A stretch of DNA of 64,000 nt from an uncultured Gammaproteobacteria bacterium (GTDB taxonomy: Bacteria; Pseudomonadota; Gammaproteobacteria; GCA-002705445; GCA-002716945): assembly GCA_902628335.1 (NCBI GenBank), contig CACOMO010000004.1, positions 62,001 through 126,000 of the forward strand, in the 5' to 3' direction. Both the position numbers and the translations under genes were made by a program. Below the pieces are notes generated by a model that was given only the letters and a program-made list of their open reading frames with translations, was not told the origin of the DNA and did not search any database. This document shows, piece after piece, positions 32,536 to 42,676 of this stretch (its first letter is position 1; each line of letters begins with the position of its first letter).

Positions 32536-33972
32536 ATGAGAAAAAGAACAAAAATCATCGCAACTATTGGACCATCATCATCTAGCTCTTCAAAGTTAAA
32601 TAAAATGATTTTAGAGGGCGTAGATGTGTTTAGAATTAACATGTCACATTCGTCAATAATGCAAACAAGGAGCATCGTTGAGCAACTAAAAATCGAGTCT
32701 GTCAGATTGAAAAGACCCGTAGCTACTATGATTGATCTGCAAGGACAAAAAATAAGAATTAGAGATTTCGGAAAAAACAGACAAATTCTTCTCAGAACTG
32801 GTGAGGAGTTTATCCTAGACTGCTCATTGACAGAGGGCAGAGGTACGAATAAATACGTAGGCGTAACATATAAAGATCTTTACAAGCATGTAGATATAGG
32901 CGATGAAATACTACTAAGTGACGCAATAATTAAGTTAGAAGTGATAAAGGTGAATAAAAAAAAGATCCATACGAATGTCTTGAGAGGAGGAAAACTGAAG
33001 CCACACCAAGGTTTAAATAAAAAAGGCGGGGGACTTACTTTAAGGGGGATAACCTCGAAGGATAAAAATGACTTAAAGGAACTTCTCAAACTCGATATAG
33101 ATTATGTTGCAGTCTCTTTTGTGAGAGATGAAAAAGATATTAAAGAAGTAAGAAAAATAATTGGAAAAAAACCTATTGGTATCATTGCTAAAATTGAGAG
33201 AGCTGAGGCTATTTCAAAAATTGATGAGATAGCTGAGGCAAGTGATGGAATACTGGTAGCTCGGGGTGACCTTGGCGTAGAGATAGGTGTCGAGCAACTA
33301 CCAGCTGTTCAAGATAAAATAATTCGAAAAAGTATATCATTTGAAAAAATTGCTATTGTAGCGACTCAAATGATGGAATCTATGATAACAAATAGGGTAC
33401 CAACGAGAGCAGAGGTATTTGATGTAGCGAATGCTGTTACTTCAGGTGTTGATGCAATAATGTTATCTGCTGAGACTGCTATTGGTCGTTATCCTGTAGA
33501 TGTAGTTCAAGAGGCATGTAGGATTTGTGAAGTTGCCGAAAAAACAAATAGAAAAATTCTTAAAGTAGATAGAAAAGAGAATAAATTTGTTAGCGTAGAC
33601 CAGGTTATTGCATTATCAGCTGTGTATGCTGCTGATAATAGTTGTATTAAAGCAATTGCTTGTCTCACAGAAACAGGCTCTACACCAAAGTGGATGTCTA
33701 GGGTGCAATCTAATATTCCAATATATGCTATGACAAAAAGTGACGTAGCCAGTAGAAAAATTTGTCTATTAAAGGGAGTTTACTCTATGAAAATTGATGA
33801 AGTAGAATATGATCATGCAAAAGCTAATAAACAAGTAGTTAACTTGATGTTAGAAAAGGGAGCAGTCAAAAAAGGTGATTTTGTGATCATAACTAAAGGT
33901 GATCTTATGGGCACAAGCGGAAGCACTAATGCACTCAAAATTGTGGAGGTTGGGAACTTAGTTGAGGTATAA
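32536..33972 (+). CDS. pyk: Pyruvate kinase
   Basis: KIIATIGPSS, VFRINMSHS, AKIERAEAISKIDEIAEASDGILVARGDLGVE, MLSAETAIG. Confidence 0.98.
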   Translation: MRKRTKIIATIGPSSSSSSKLNKMILEGVDVFRINMSHSSIMQTRSIVEQLKIESVRLKRPVATMIDLQGQKIRIRDFGKNRQILLRTGEEFILDCSLTEGRGTNKYVGVTYKDLYKHVDIGDEILLSDAIIKLEVIKVNKKKIHTNVLRGGKLKPHQGLNKKGGGLTLRGITSKDKNDLKELLKLDIDYVAVSFVRDEKDIKEVRKIIGKKPIGIIAKIERAEAISKIDEIAEASDGILVARGDLGVEIGVEQLPAVQDKIIRKSISFEKIAIVATQMMESMITNRVPTRAEVFDVANAVTSGVDAIMLSAETAIGRYPVDVVQEACRICEVAEKTNRKILKVDRKENKFVSVDQVIALSAVYAADNSCIKAIACLTETGSTPKWMSRVQSNIPIYAMTKSDVASRKICLLKGVYSMKIDEVEYDHAKANKQVVNLMLEKGAVKKGDFVIITKGDLMGTSGSTNALKIVEVGNLVEV

Positions 33973-33984
33973 TTAGGAGTAATT

Positions 33985-34986
33985 ATGAATAATAAAATTT
34001 TAGAGAACACAGTAAAGAAGATGATGGAAGAACCTAAAGGACTCCTTGCTATGGATGAGAGTTCTCCAACATGTGCCAAAAGATTTGCATCTGTAGATGT
34101 AGAGGATAGTGAAAATAATAGACGTAGATATCGAGAGTTGTTAGTAACTACGCCAGATTTGAACAAATTCATAAGTGGTGCAATTCTGTACGATGAGACC
34201 TTCAATCAAAAAATGAGTAATGGAAAATACTTCAGAGACTACTTAACTACAATAGACATTTTACCAGGGATCAAAGTAGATACTGGAGCTAAAGATTTTT
34301 CAAATCATAAAGATGAAAAAATAACTGAAGGACTGGATGGGCTGAGGGATAGATTGATTGACTATGCTTCAAAAGGAGCTAAATTCTGTAAATGGAGAGC
34401 AGTTATAACAATAGGAGATGGCATACCTTCTAATGCTTGTATCTTGTCAAATTGTAATGCGCTCGCAAGGTATGCATCATTATGTCAAGAGAGTGATCTT
34501 GTCCCTATTGTGGAACCTGAAGTATTAATAAATGGAGAACATGATATTCATAAGTGTAATGATGTAACAAAGATGTCACTAGATACGCTGTTTGAACAAC
34601 TTGATATCCATAATGTATTTTTAGGTGGTACTGTACTAAAGCCTAGTATGGTCATCTCAGGAGATAAAAATATTAATCGTGCTGATGCTCCAACAGTTGC
34701 TGATATGACAGTAAAAAGATTACTAGATTCATGCCCTGCTAATCTGGGCGGCGTTGCTTTTCTGTCTGGTGGACAATCTGATGATGAGGCAACATCTCAC
34801 TTGAACATAATGAATACCTCAAATAAAAACCTTCCATGGAGAGTAACTTTTTCTTACGCCCGAGCGATACAACAATCTGCTTTGAATCACTGGAAAGGTA
34901 AAGATAGTAATATGGTTGGTGCACAAGAAATCATCGCATTAAGGGCAAAAGCTTGTTCAGATGCATCTGTGGGATTGCTATCTTAA
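33985..34986 (+). CDS. Class I fructose-bisphosphate aldolase
   Basis: GLLAMDESSPTCAKRF, RYRELLVTTP, KFCKWRAVI, PIVEPEVL, GGVAFLSGGQSDDEATSHLN. Confidence 0.95.
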   Translation: MNNKILENTVKKMMEEPKGLLAMDESSPTCAKRFASVDVEDSENNRRRYRELLVTTPDLNKFISGAILYDETFNQKMSNGKYFRDYLTTIDILPGIKVDTGAKDFSNHKDEKITEGLDGLRDRLIDYASKGAKFCKWRAVITIGDGIPSNACILSNCNALARYASLCQESDLVPIVEPEVLINGEHDIHKCNDVTKMSLDTLFEQLDIHNVFLGGTVLKPSMVISGDKNINRADAPTVADMTVKRLLDSCPANLGGVAFLSGGQSDDEATSHLNIMNTSNKNLPWRVTFSYARAIQQSALNHWKGKDSNMVGAQEIIALRAKACSDASVGLLS

Positions 34987-35649
34987 CAAAGTTAAATTTA
35001 GTAATTTTTTTATAGCTCTCTTGGAAGGTCTCCCCTTTATAATTTGTATTATGGGTATATTTGTAAAACTACCTAACTCTTTTGCATTATTCATACCATC
35101 AGGTTGTTTAACATTAACTCTATTTAGCACAATTGCTCTCAACTTGATTTTATATTTTGCAAAAGTATTAATACTGAGTATAACGTTATTAATGACCCCA
35201 ATTTCGTCCCTTGCGACTAGAATCGAATCCATTTTTATTTTTTTTGCAAAATCAATATTTAAACCATCAGATGATAATGGTGAGCAAAGACCCCCTGCAC
35301 CCTCAATTATAATGTAATCATGTTCGTTTAATAAGCTAAGTTTCTCACAGTAGTCATCGAGTGTTATTTTTCTCTTTGCGAGTCTAATTGCTCTATTAGG
35401 TGAAATAGGTGGCACAAATCTATACGGGTTAATTAAATCCAGAGATAAGACTTTATCAAGTATCCTATAAAAACGTTTTGAGTCGTTTGGCTGAAGCTTA
35501 CTATTTTTCTTGGTACAGCCAGTCTCAATAGGTTTAAAGGCTGCGACAGATATGCTTGACTCCACTAAATATTTTAACATCTCACATGCCACGAACGTCT
35601 TACCTACCTCAGTGTTAGTCCCCGTTATGAACAATTTTCTACTATTCAT
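34978..35649 (-). CDS. bioD: Dethiobiotin synthetase
   Basis: LFITGTNTEVGKTFVA, FKPIETGC, IIEGAGGLCSPLS. Confidence 0.95.
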   Translation of the reverse strand: MNSRKLFITGTNTEVGKTFVACEMLKYLVESSISVAAFKPIETGCTKKNSKLQPNDSKRFYRILDKVLSLDLINPYRFVPPISPNRAIRLAKRKITLDDYCEKLSLLNEHDYIIIEGAGGLCSPLSSDGLNIDFAKKIKMDSILVARDEIGVINNVILSINTFAKYKIKLRAIVLNRVNVKQPDGMNNAKELGSFTNIPIIQIIKGRPSKRAIKKLLNLTLLR

Positions 35650-36487
35650 ACTTTTTCGTTATTAAATCATATGCAACCTGATACTTATTCATTAATTTGT
35701 TTTTAACCTCTAAGGGGATCTTAATTTGATTCTTATTCCAATTATTGTCTCGAAGGTAGTTCCTAAAATATTGTTTATCGAATGCATCTAAATCATAATT
35801 CCCATTTGAATCCAGCTTGAGAAATCTTGAGCAGTCTGGTGTAAAAATCTCATCTATCAGTATTAACTCTCTATTGTGATTAAGACCGAATTCAAACTTA
35901 GTATCTGCAATAATTATTCCTCTATCTTTGCTGTACCTATATGCAAAATTATAGAGATCAAGACTGGCTTTAATTATTTTATTTGTAATTACTTCTCCGA
36001 CTAGATCCTTCATCTTAGAAATACTAATATTTTCATCTTTGTTTCCTTTCGTAGAGGGAGTAAATATTGGTTCCGAGAACTTATCGTACTCATTTAGTTT
36101 ATGAGTTATCTCTACACCGTTAATAGAACCATTTTCTTGATAGGTTTTCCATGCAGACCCGGCTATATGACCTCTAACTATAGCTTCCACAGGTATTACT
36201 TTCGTTTTTTCAACTATCATAGATCTAGAAATTAAACTTGGGTCTACCTCAGGCTTTTTGTCCACATAATGATTCTTTATAATCTTTTTTGTGAGTTTAA
36301 ACCAGAATATTGACATACTATTAAGAAGAGATCCTTTACCAAGGACCTCTTCTTGAAAAACAAAATCAAATGCTGATATTCTATCAGATGTTACAATCAA
36401 TAGATGTTTTTGACCATATTCATAGATATCTCTTATTTTTCCGCTATATAATTTTTTATAACCGTCTATGTTAAGGTCATTAGGCAT
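35642..36487 (-). CDS. purC: Phosphoribosylaminoimidazole-succinocarboxamide synthase
   Basis: YSGKIRDIYEYG, TSDRISAFDFV, EAIVRGHIAGSAWKTYQENGSING, LIDEIFTPDCSRF. Confidence 0.96.
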   Translation of the reverse strand: MPNDLNIDGYKKLYSGKIRDIYEYGQKHLLIVTSDRISAFDFVFQEEVLGKGSLLNSMSIFWFKLTKKIIKNHYVDKKPEVDPSLISRSMIVEKTKVIPVEAIVRGHIAGSAWKTYQENGSINGVEITHKLNEYDKFSEPIFTPSTKGNKDENISISKMKDLVGEVITNKIIKASLDLYNFAYRYSKDRGIIIADTKFEFGLNHNRELILIDEIFTPDCSRFLKLDSNGNYDLDAFDKQYFRNYLRDNNWNKNQIKIPLEVKNKLMNKYQVAYDLITKKYE

Positions 36488-36936
36488 TATTTAACTTGAG
36501 ATAAGTAGTCAGTCAATCTCGTTTTATTCATAGCAAATTTTGATTCAGCATTTTTTGCCGCAGCTTTAACGTCTGAGAGATTAACACTTGGATCTCCAAC
36601 TATAATGAATCCTGCCATACCTAAAATATAATGAGGTGTGCATTTATATCCATAGACACCTTCTTTTTCAAATTTAACAACAATTTCTTCATTAATACCG
36701 CCATTCCATGAGCTAGCACCGCTAGGTATCATCTCATCAATAGAAGCAGCGTTATGACCAGGATTTGTTGCAACCCATTTCACTGTATCACCAGGATTAA
36801 CTTTAAGTACAGGCGGCTCGAAGACCATAGATTGTCCCTTCAAATTGCTGAGCATTTTCACTTGATGTTCTGCTGAAAGAACATTATTTGACAATACAAC
36901 GCATATACACAAGACAAGAAATTTAAATTTATTCAT
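36487..36936 (-). CDS. Pseudoazurin-type blue copper protein, periplasmic
   Basis: Signal peptide; cupredoxin ligands NPGHNA (His) and YGYKCTPHYILGMAGFIIVG (Cys, His, Met). Confidence 0.93.
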   Translation of the reverse strand: MNKFKFLVLCICVVLSNNVLSAEHQVKMLSNLKGQSMVFEPPVLKVNPGDTVKWVATNPGHNAASIDEMIPSGASSWNGGINEEIVVKFEKEGVYGYKCTPHYILGMAGFIIVGDPSVNLSDVKAAAKNAESKFAMNKTRLTDYLSQVK

Positions 36937-37015
36937 ATTATACTCCATTAATAATACATATATAGTATCATGAAACTTTAAAGAAAATACTCCTTGTGAT
37001 AGATAGATATAGGAT

Positions 37016-37702
37016 ATGAATAAAGAACAGATGAGAGATTTTAAAATAGCCCCATCAATATTGTCAGCAGATTTTTCTAGGTTAGGTGAGGATGTTAAAG
37101 CAGTAATAGATGCTGGAGCAGACATTGTGCATTTTGATGTTATGGATAATCATTATGTTCCTAATCTTACGATAGGGCCTCTCGTTTGCTCTGCTCTAAG
37201 GACTTTTGGAATAAAAGAAATCATTGATGTTCATCTCATGATAAAACCTGTTGATAGGATAATCCCTGATTTTGCTGATGCTGGCGCTGATTATATTACA
37301 TTTCATCCAGAAGCATCAGATCATGTTGATAGGACTATTAATTTAATCAGAGAGAGTGGATGTAAACCTGGTTTAGTATTAAATCCAGCTAGTTCGCTGA
37401 CTCATCTTGATAATTGTCTAGACAGTATTGATATGATTTTACTCATGTCAGTCAACCCGGGCTTTGGTGGTCAGAAATTCATAGATAGCACGCTCAATAA
37501 GATATCTAGGGTCCGCTCACTTATAGATGATTCAGGAAATGATATTAGATTAGAAGTTGATGGTGGAATTAATATTGACAACATTGCAGAGGTAGCAAGG
37601 GCTGGAGCAGATACGTTTGTTGCTGGTTCCGCAATATTTAATTCAGAAGACTATGCAAAGACTATCAAATCTATGAGAGATCAGCTTCAATCAATTAAGT
37701 AA
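37016..37702 (+). CDS. rpe: Ribulose-phosphate 3-epimerase
   Basis: [54 protein letters not shown]. Confidence 0.98.
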   Translation: MNKEQMRDFKIAPSILSADFSRLGEDVKAVIDAGADIVHFDVMDNHYVPNLTIGPLVCSALRTFGIKEIIDVHLMIKPVDRIIPDFADAGADYITFHPEASDHVDRTINLIRESGCKPGLVLNPASSLTHLDNCLDSIDMILLMSVNPGFGGQKFIDSTLNKISRVRSLIDDSGNDIRLEVDGGINIDNIAEVARAGADTFVAGSAIFNSEDYAKTIKSMRDQLQSIK

Positions 37703-37710
37703 GAATACCG

Positions 37711-39177
37711 ATGGATAGAGAGAGATTCCTTAAGACTGTCAGCGAGGGTTATGATTTAATACCCATTTCTAAGTGTATAGAGAATCCTTCTGTCAATCCA
37801 ATTGATTTGTATGAGTCTTTTTCAAATAAGCCACAATCATATCTTTTTGAATCACTAGAGGGTGGTAGAAAATGGAGTAGATACACAATTATTGGGCTAC
37901 CTAGTTCCGAATCTATAGATGTTCAAGATAATATTATTACTATAAGTACAAAAGAAAAAAAACAACGTGAGAAATCCTCTGATCCAATAAAGTGGATTGA
38001 TGATTATTATAAGAAATTCAAGGTCTATAGTGACACAACTCTTCCCGAATTTCAGGGTGGATTAGTAGGTTATTTTGGCTTTGATTCAATCAAATATTTT
38101 GAACCAAAAATCGTACCATCAAAACAAATTGATGATCTAAATACACCAGATATACGTCTAATCATATCTAAAGAAATTTTAATATTTGACAAATTAAATA
38201 ATAAAATATTTATTATTGTCTACTCAGATAAAAATATTGCTAGTTATGAGAATGCTGTAGATAAAATTTCAAATATAGATGCACTGATCTCTGAGTTTAA
38301 AGCAAAAAAAAATGATGACCTTTATCCTAAACATACAGATATGAGAGTTAGTTATCATATGACCAAATCTAAATTTATAAAATCTGTAGACTCAATTAAA
38401 TCCTACATTTTAAATGGCGATGTGATGCAAGTCGTGCTATCTCAAAGAATGACTATTCCATTTAACAATGATGCTCTAGCCTTTTATAAGCAACTTAGGA
38501 GCTTAAACCCCTCCCCGTACATGTACTATCTGAATTTAGATGGCTTCAGCATAATAGGTTCTTCCCCTGAAATACTAGTTAGACTTGAAAATCAGAATCT
38601 CACTGTGAGACCGATTGCAGGTACAAGGCCTAGAGGGTCAGACGAAGGAGAAGATAGTTTACTAGAGTATGATTTAAAAAAAGATCCAAAAGAAATAGCA
38701 GAACACTTAATGCTCATTGATCTTGGTAGAAATGATATCGGACGAGTTTCAGAGGTAGGAACTGTGAGACTTACTGACAGAATGATTATAGAAAAATACT
38801 CTCATGTAATGCACATGGTATCGAATGTCGTCTCAAAATTGAAATCCAACTTAGGATTAATGGATGTTTTAAGAGCAACATTTCCTGCTGGGACTGTATC
38901 AGGAGCACCCAAAATAAGGGCGCTAGAAATTATCTACGAGTTAGAGTCAGTTAAAAGAGGAATTTATGCAGGCGCTATTGGGTATCTTGGCTGGAATGGT
39001 AACATGGATACAGCAATTGCTATCAGAACTTGTATAATTAAAGATTCATTATTAAATATTCAGTGTGGAGCAGGTATTGTTTTTGACTCTGTTCCAGAAA
39101 AGGAGTGGGAAGAGACAATTAATAAAGGTATGGCTATAATTCAAGCATACAAAAATCTCTGTGGAGAAGTTAAGTGA
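37711..39177 (+). CDS. trpE: Anthranilate synthase component I
   Basis: SPEILVRLENQNLTVRPIAGTRPRG, LIDLGRNDIGRVS, GTVSGAPKIRALEII. Confidence 0.97.
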   Translation: MDRERFLKTVSEGYDLIPISKCIENPSVNPIDLYESFSNKPQSYLFESLEGGRKWSRYTIIGLPSSESIDVQDNIITISTKEKKQREKSSDPIKWIDDYYKKFKVYSDTTLPEFQGGLVGYFGFDSIKYFEPKIVPSKQIDDLNTPDIRLIISKEILIFDKLNNKIFIIVYSDKNIASYENAVDKISNIDALISEFKAKKNDDLYPKHTDMRVSYHMTKSKFIKSVDSIKSYILNGDVMQVVLSQRMTIPFNNDALAFYKQLRSLNPSPYMYYLNLDGFSIIGSSPEILVRLENQNLTVRPIAGTRPRGSDEGEDSLLEYDLKKDPKEIAEHLMLIDLGRNDIGRVSEVGTVRLTDRMIIEKYSHVMHMVSNVVSKLKSNLGLMDVLRATFPAGTVSGAPKIRALEIIYELESVKRGIYAGAIGYLGWNGNMDTAIAIRTCIIKDSLLNIQCGAGIVFDSVPEKEWEETINKGMAIIQAYKNLCGEVK

Positions 39178-39746
39178 TATTAATGATTGATAATTATGAC
39201 TCATTCACGTACAACATTGTACAGTATCTGGGTGAACTTGGTTCTGAGCCGGTAGTATATAGAAATGATAAGATAACTATTAGTGAGATTGAGCAATTGA
39301 ACCCAGAAAAAATTATCATTTCACCAGGACCTTGCACACCAAATGAAGCAGGCATATCTGTTAAAGTCATTGAAAATTTTCACAAGAATATTCCAATTTT
39401 AGGAGTCTGTCTCGGCCATCAAAGCATAGGACAAGCATTTGGAGGTGAGATTATTAAAGCAAAAAAAATTATGCACGGGAAAGTATCCATGATTGAGCAT
39501 AATCAGTTGAATATTTTTGATGGTATAGAGAATCCGTTTCAAGCTACAAGATATCACTCTTTGGTTATATCAAAGGATAGCCTGCCGGAAATGTTGGAGA
39601 TTACAGCTAATACTAATATAAACGAGGACAATGAAATAATGGCGGTCAAACATCGTGAATACCCAGTTTTTGGGATCCAGTTCCATCCTGAATCGATATT
39701 AACAAATGTAGGAAAAGATATTCTTAATAATTTTCTGAAAATATAA
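39174..39746 (+). CDS. trpG: Anthranilate synthase component II (glutamine amidotransferase)
   Basis: MIDNYDSFTYNIVQYL, IISPGPCTPNEAG, LGVCLGHQSIGQAFGG, GIQFHPESI. Confidence 0.97.
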   Translation: MILMIDNYDSFTYNIVQYLGELGSEPVVYRNDKITISEIEQLNPEKIIISPGPCTPNEAGISVKVIENFHKNIPILGVCLGHQSIGQAFGGEIIKAKKIMHGKVSMIEHNQLNIFDGIENPFQATRYHSLVISKDSLPEMLEITANTNINEDNEIMAVKHREYPVFGIQFHPESILTNVGKDILNNFLKI

Positions 39747-40777
39747 TGCCGTATAGAGAAATACTAGATAAATTGAATAAAAATATAACTCTAACAAGTC
39801 ATGAGTGCACAATACTCTGCAACTCAATTTTAAACAATGAGGTTCCTAAGGATGAGCTTGTGGGTTTACTTATCAGTCTCAATAAGAATGGCTTTGGATC
39901 TGATGAATTATCTGGTTTTGCTCAGTCAATGAGAAACTTTTCAGTTAAAGTTGAAACCAATCATATGGTAATAGATAATTGCGGCACAGGCGGAGATGGA
40001 TCATCGACGTTCAATATATCTACAGCTTCATCACTTTTAGCAGCATGTTGTGGTGTTAGAGTTGCAAAACATGGAAATAAGTCTATAACTAGTAAATCAG
40101 GAAGTGCAGACGTACTTTCAGAATTAGGAATCAATATAAATTTGAGTAGTGAGGCTCTTAGTGACTCACTTGAAAAAAATAATTTTGCTTTCATGTTTGC
40201 ACCACTCCATCACATGGCTATGAAATATGTTGCAGAAGCAAGAAAAATCATTGCTCCTGAGAGAACAATTTTTAATCTCCTTGGGCCATTAACGAATCCT
40301 GCTGGTGCTACAAGGCAAATGATTGGTGTTTATAGTCAGAATGTCATGCGCGATGTTGCGGATGCGCTTATAAAATTAGGTACAGAGAAAGCATTGGTCG
40401 TTCACTCTGATGACGGTCTTGATGAGGTGAGCTTGTTTAAGAAAACAAAAATACTTAATATTGAGAGAAATAACATTACAGAAGAATATTTTGACCCCAG
40501 TGTATATTACAAATACACTAATTTTTCTATCAGTGATCTCAGAGTAGATTCACCGAAAGAGAGCGCAAAAATTATTTTAGCGATAGCACAAAATAAAAAG
40601 AAGAATATTTTTAGACATATTGTCTCAGTAAACTCTGCATTCATTCTTCTGTTGGCTGATATAACTAAAGATTTTGCATCGGCATTGGAGATATGTGAAG
40701 ACAGAATAGATGATGGAACAATGTTAGAAAAAATTCAACAACTTCGTGAGTTCACAAATAAAACTGAAAATGCTTAA
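39746..40777 (+). CDS. trpD: Anthranilate phosphoribosyltransferase
   Basis: DNCGTGGDGSSTFNISTASS, KHGNKSITSKSGSADVL, FNLLGPLTNPA. Confidence 0.98.
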   Translation: MPYREILDKLNKNITLTSHECTILCNSILNNEVPKDELVGLLISLNKNGFGSDELSGFAQSMRNFSVKVETNHMVIDNCGTGGDGSSTFNISTASSLLAACCGVRVAKHGNKSITSKSGSADVLSELGININLSSEALSDSLEKNNFAFMFAPLHHMAMKYVAEARKIIAPERTIFNLLGPLTNPAGATRQMIGVYSQNVMRDVADALIKLGTEKALVVHSDDGLDEVSLFKKTKILNIERNNITEEYFDPSVYYKYTNFSISDLRVDSPKESAKIILAIAQNKKKNIFRHIVSVNSAFILLLADITKDFASALEICEDRIDDGTMLEKIQQLREFTNKTENA

Positions 40778-41558
40778 AGAAATAATTGAAAATAAAAGAA
40801 AAGAAATAAAGTTACTCAAACGTTATAATGATACTATCATAGAAAAAATTATCACTGAAAATAAACCTAGAGGTTTTCTCAATGCTTTAAAAAGCAGAAA
40901 AGATTTGGGCCAGACTGCAATCATTACTGAGATAAAAAGATATTCGCCAAGTAGAGGAAAATTAGACATGGAGCTAGATGCTGTTGACGTTGCTAGTCAG
41001 TATGAAGAATATGGCGCGGCATGTATTTCTGTTCTAACAGATCGTAAGTATTTTAAAGGAGATCTAAAAGACCTACATGAGGTAAAAAAATCCTCAAATC
41101 TTCCTATTTTGAGAAAAGATTTTATAATTGATGAATTGCAACTTGTTGAATCGAAAATTGCTGGTGCAGACTGTATTCTACTAATTTTAGCTTGCCTTAA
41201 TCGAGATAAATATCAGTCACTACTGGCCTTTTGTAAAACTTTAGAGATGGATGCTTTGGTAGAAGTACATAACGAGGAGGAGCTCGAAATAGCGTTAGAA
41301 TCTAGTGCTGATTTAATTGGAATAAATAATAGAAATCTAAAGACCTTTAATGTCACAATTGATACATCAATAGATCTCGCAAAACTAGTAGACAAAGAAA
41401 AAACTTTTCTTGTGAGTGAGAGCGGCATATCTGACAGAGAGACAATATTACGACTTCAAAACTGTGGAATTAACGGTTTTCTGATAGGAGAGAGTCTGAT
41501 AACATCAAAAAACATCGCTGAGCACTTAAAGAAACTTCTTGGAGATAATAATGAATAA
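40770..41558 (+). CDS. trpC: Indole-3-glycerol phosphate synthase
   Basis: IITEIKRYSPSRG, LRKDFIIDE, GINNRNLKTF, SESGISDRE. Confidence 0.97.
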   Translation: MLKEIIENKRKEIKLLKRYNDTIIEKIITENKPRGFLNALKSRKDLGQTAIITEIKRYSPSRGKLDMELDAVDVASQYEEYGAACISVLTDRKYFKGDLKDLHEVKKSSNLPILRKDFIIDELQLVESKIAGADCILLILACLNRDKYQSLLAFCKTLEMDALVEVHNEEELEIALESSADLIGINNRNLKTFNVTIDTSIDLAKLVDKEKTFLVSESGISDRETILRLQNCGINGFLIGESLITSKNIAEHLKKLLGDNNE

Positions 41559-41931
41559 TACTCTTGGTATTAGACACCTCGCTCTCAAAGTGAAAAACTT
41601 CAAAGAGTGTCTGTACTTCTACAATGTTATTCTAAAAATGGAAATAGACTGGCAGCCTGATGATGAAAATGTCTATCTAACAAACGGAAATGATAATCTT
41701 GCGTTGCATTTTGACAACACGATTGATATTTCAGGTCAATGTAGACTAGATCATCTTGGTATTCTCCTCCAAAAAAAAGAGGATGTTGATTCATGGCATA
41801 ATTATATATGTGAAAATAAAGTAAAAATTTTTAAACCTGTAAATGATCATAGAGATGGCTCTCGAAGTTTTTATTGCTATGATCCAGATGGTAATATTGT
41901 CCAATTAATATGGCACCCTAAAATTTCATAA
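41551..41931 (+). CDS. VOC (glyoxalase/dioxygenase) superfamily protein
   Basis: GIRHLALKVKNFKECLYFYNVIL, DPDGNIVQLIWHP. Confidence 0.85.
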   Translation: MNNTLGIRHLALKVKNFKECLYFYNVILKMEIDWQPDDENVYLTNGNDNLALHFDNTIDISGQCRLDHLGILLQKKEDVDSWHNYICENKVKIFKPVNDHRDGSRSFYCYDPDGNIVQLIWHPKIS

Positions 41932-42659
41932 TGTTAGAGAAGATGATATCAAATTTGAGCACGACTCTTATTGTAAACTCTTATGAGTGTTTTCCCGTCC
42001 AGACAAAAAAAAATGAAAATTTATCACATAAACTAATTAGAGAAAAATATGATGCAACTGATTTGATTTTGATATCAAGATTGATATCGCGCCTAATTGG
42101 TACTGAAATTATTGGTGAGTCAAAATTTAATTTTGAACCTTTCGGTGACAGTGGATCATTTTTAGTTAAAGCTAAAGAGTGTCTTAGTAATTCAGGTGTT
42201 ACCCATTTAAAAGAGAGCCATATTTCTTTTCATACATACATAGAAGATATAAATACTGAATTCTTGATAGTGAGATTAGAGTATCATATTTGTTCATGTT
42301 CTGATTATAATGTCTTCGACTCAATCAAAGCAATATTACCTAATTCATTAAAATCTGAAACAATACCGACACCTGATTTGATTACTTTAGATTATATTAG
42401 ACGCGGTGCAAAATTTAATAGTTCATCAAATCATATTAATTTTGATTATCATAATGCAAAACATATTTGTGAAAAAACAGATTATAAATTAATTAATGAT
42501 ACTAATTTGACACATATTAATGGTACACGACAATTATTATGTGGATTAAATAATGCTGACGTTTTGAATAAACTTAAAAATTTTAGTTATGACGTTTCGC
42601 AGAATGATGTTGAATTCTTTATGAGTTTCCTACAAAAAACTTATTGTACTTACAGTTAA
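41931..42659 (+). CDS. speD: S-adenosylmethionine decarboxylase proenzyme, divergent (E. coli-type)
   Basis: LKESHISFHTYIEDINTEFLIVRLEYHICSC resembles the DKSHICVHTYPE...STCG processing/active-site region; LITLDYIRRGAKF; sits between trpC and coq7 as in Pseudomonas-type order. Confidence 0.75.
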   Translation: MLEKMISNLSTTLIVNSYECFPVQTKKNENLSHKLIREKYDATDLILISRLISRLIGTEIIGESKFNFEPFGDSGSFLVKAKECLSNSGVTHLKESHISFHTYIEDINTEFLIVRLEYHICSCSDYNVFDSIKAILPNSLKSETIPTPDLITLDYIRRGAKFNSSSNHINFDYHNAKHICEKTDYKLINDTNLTHINGTRQLLCGLNNADVLNKLKNFSYDVSQNDVEFFMSFLQKTYCTYS

Positions 42660-42676
42660 AAATATATCACTTCAGC

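Noticed and set aside
37016-37125. Extended N-terminus of the pseudoazurin ORF overlapping divergent rpe
   Set aside because: The signal peptide begins at MNKFKFLVLC (36936); the upstream extension is simply antisense to rpe.
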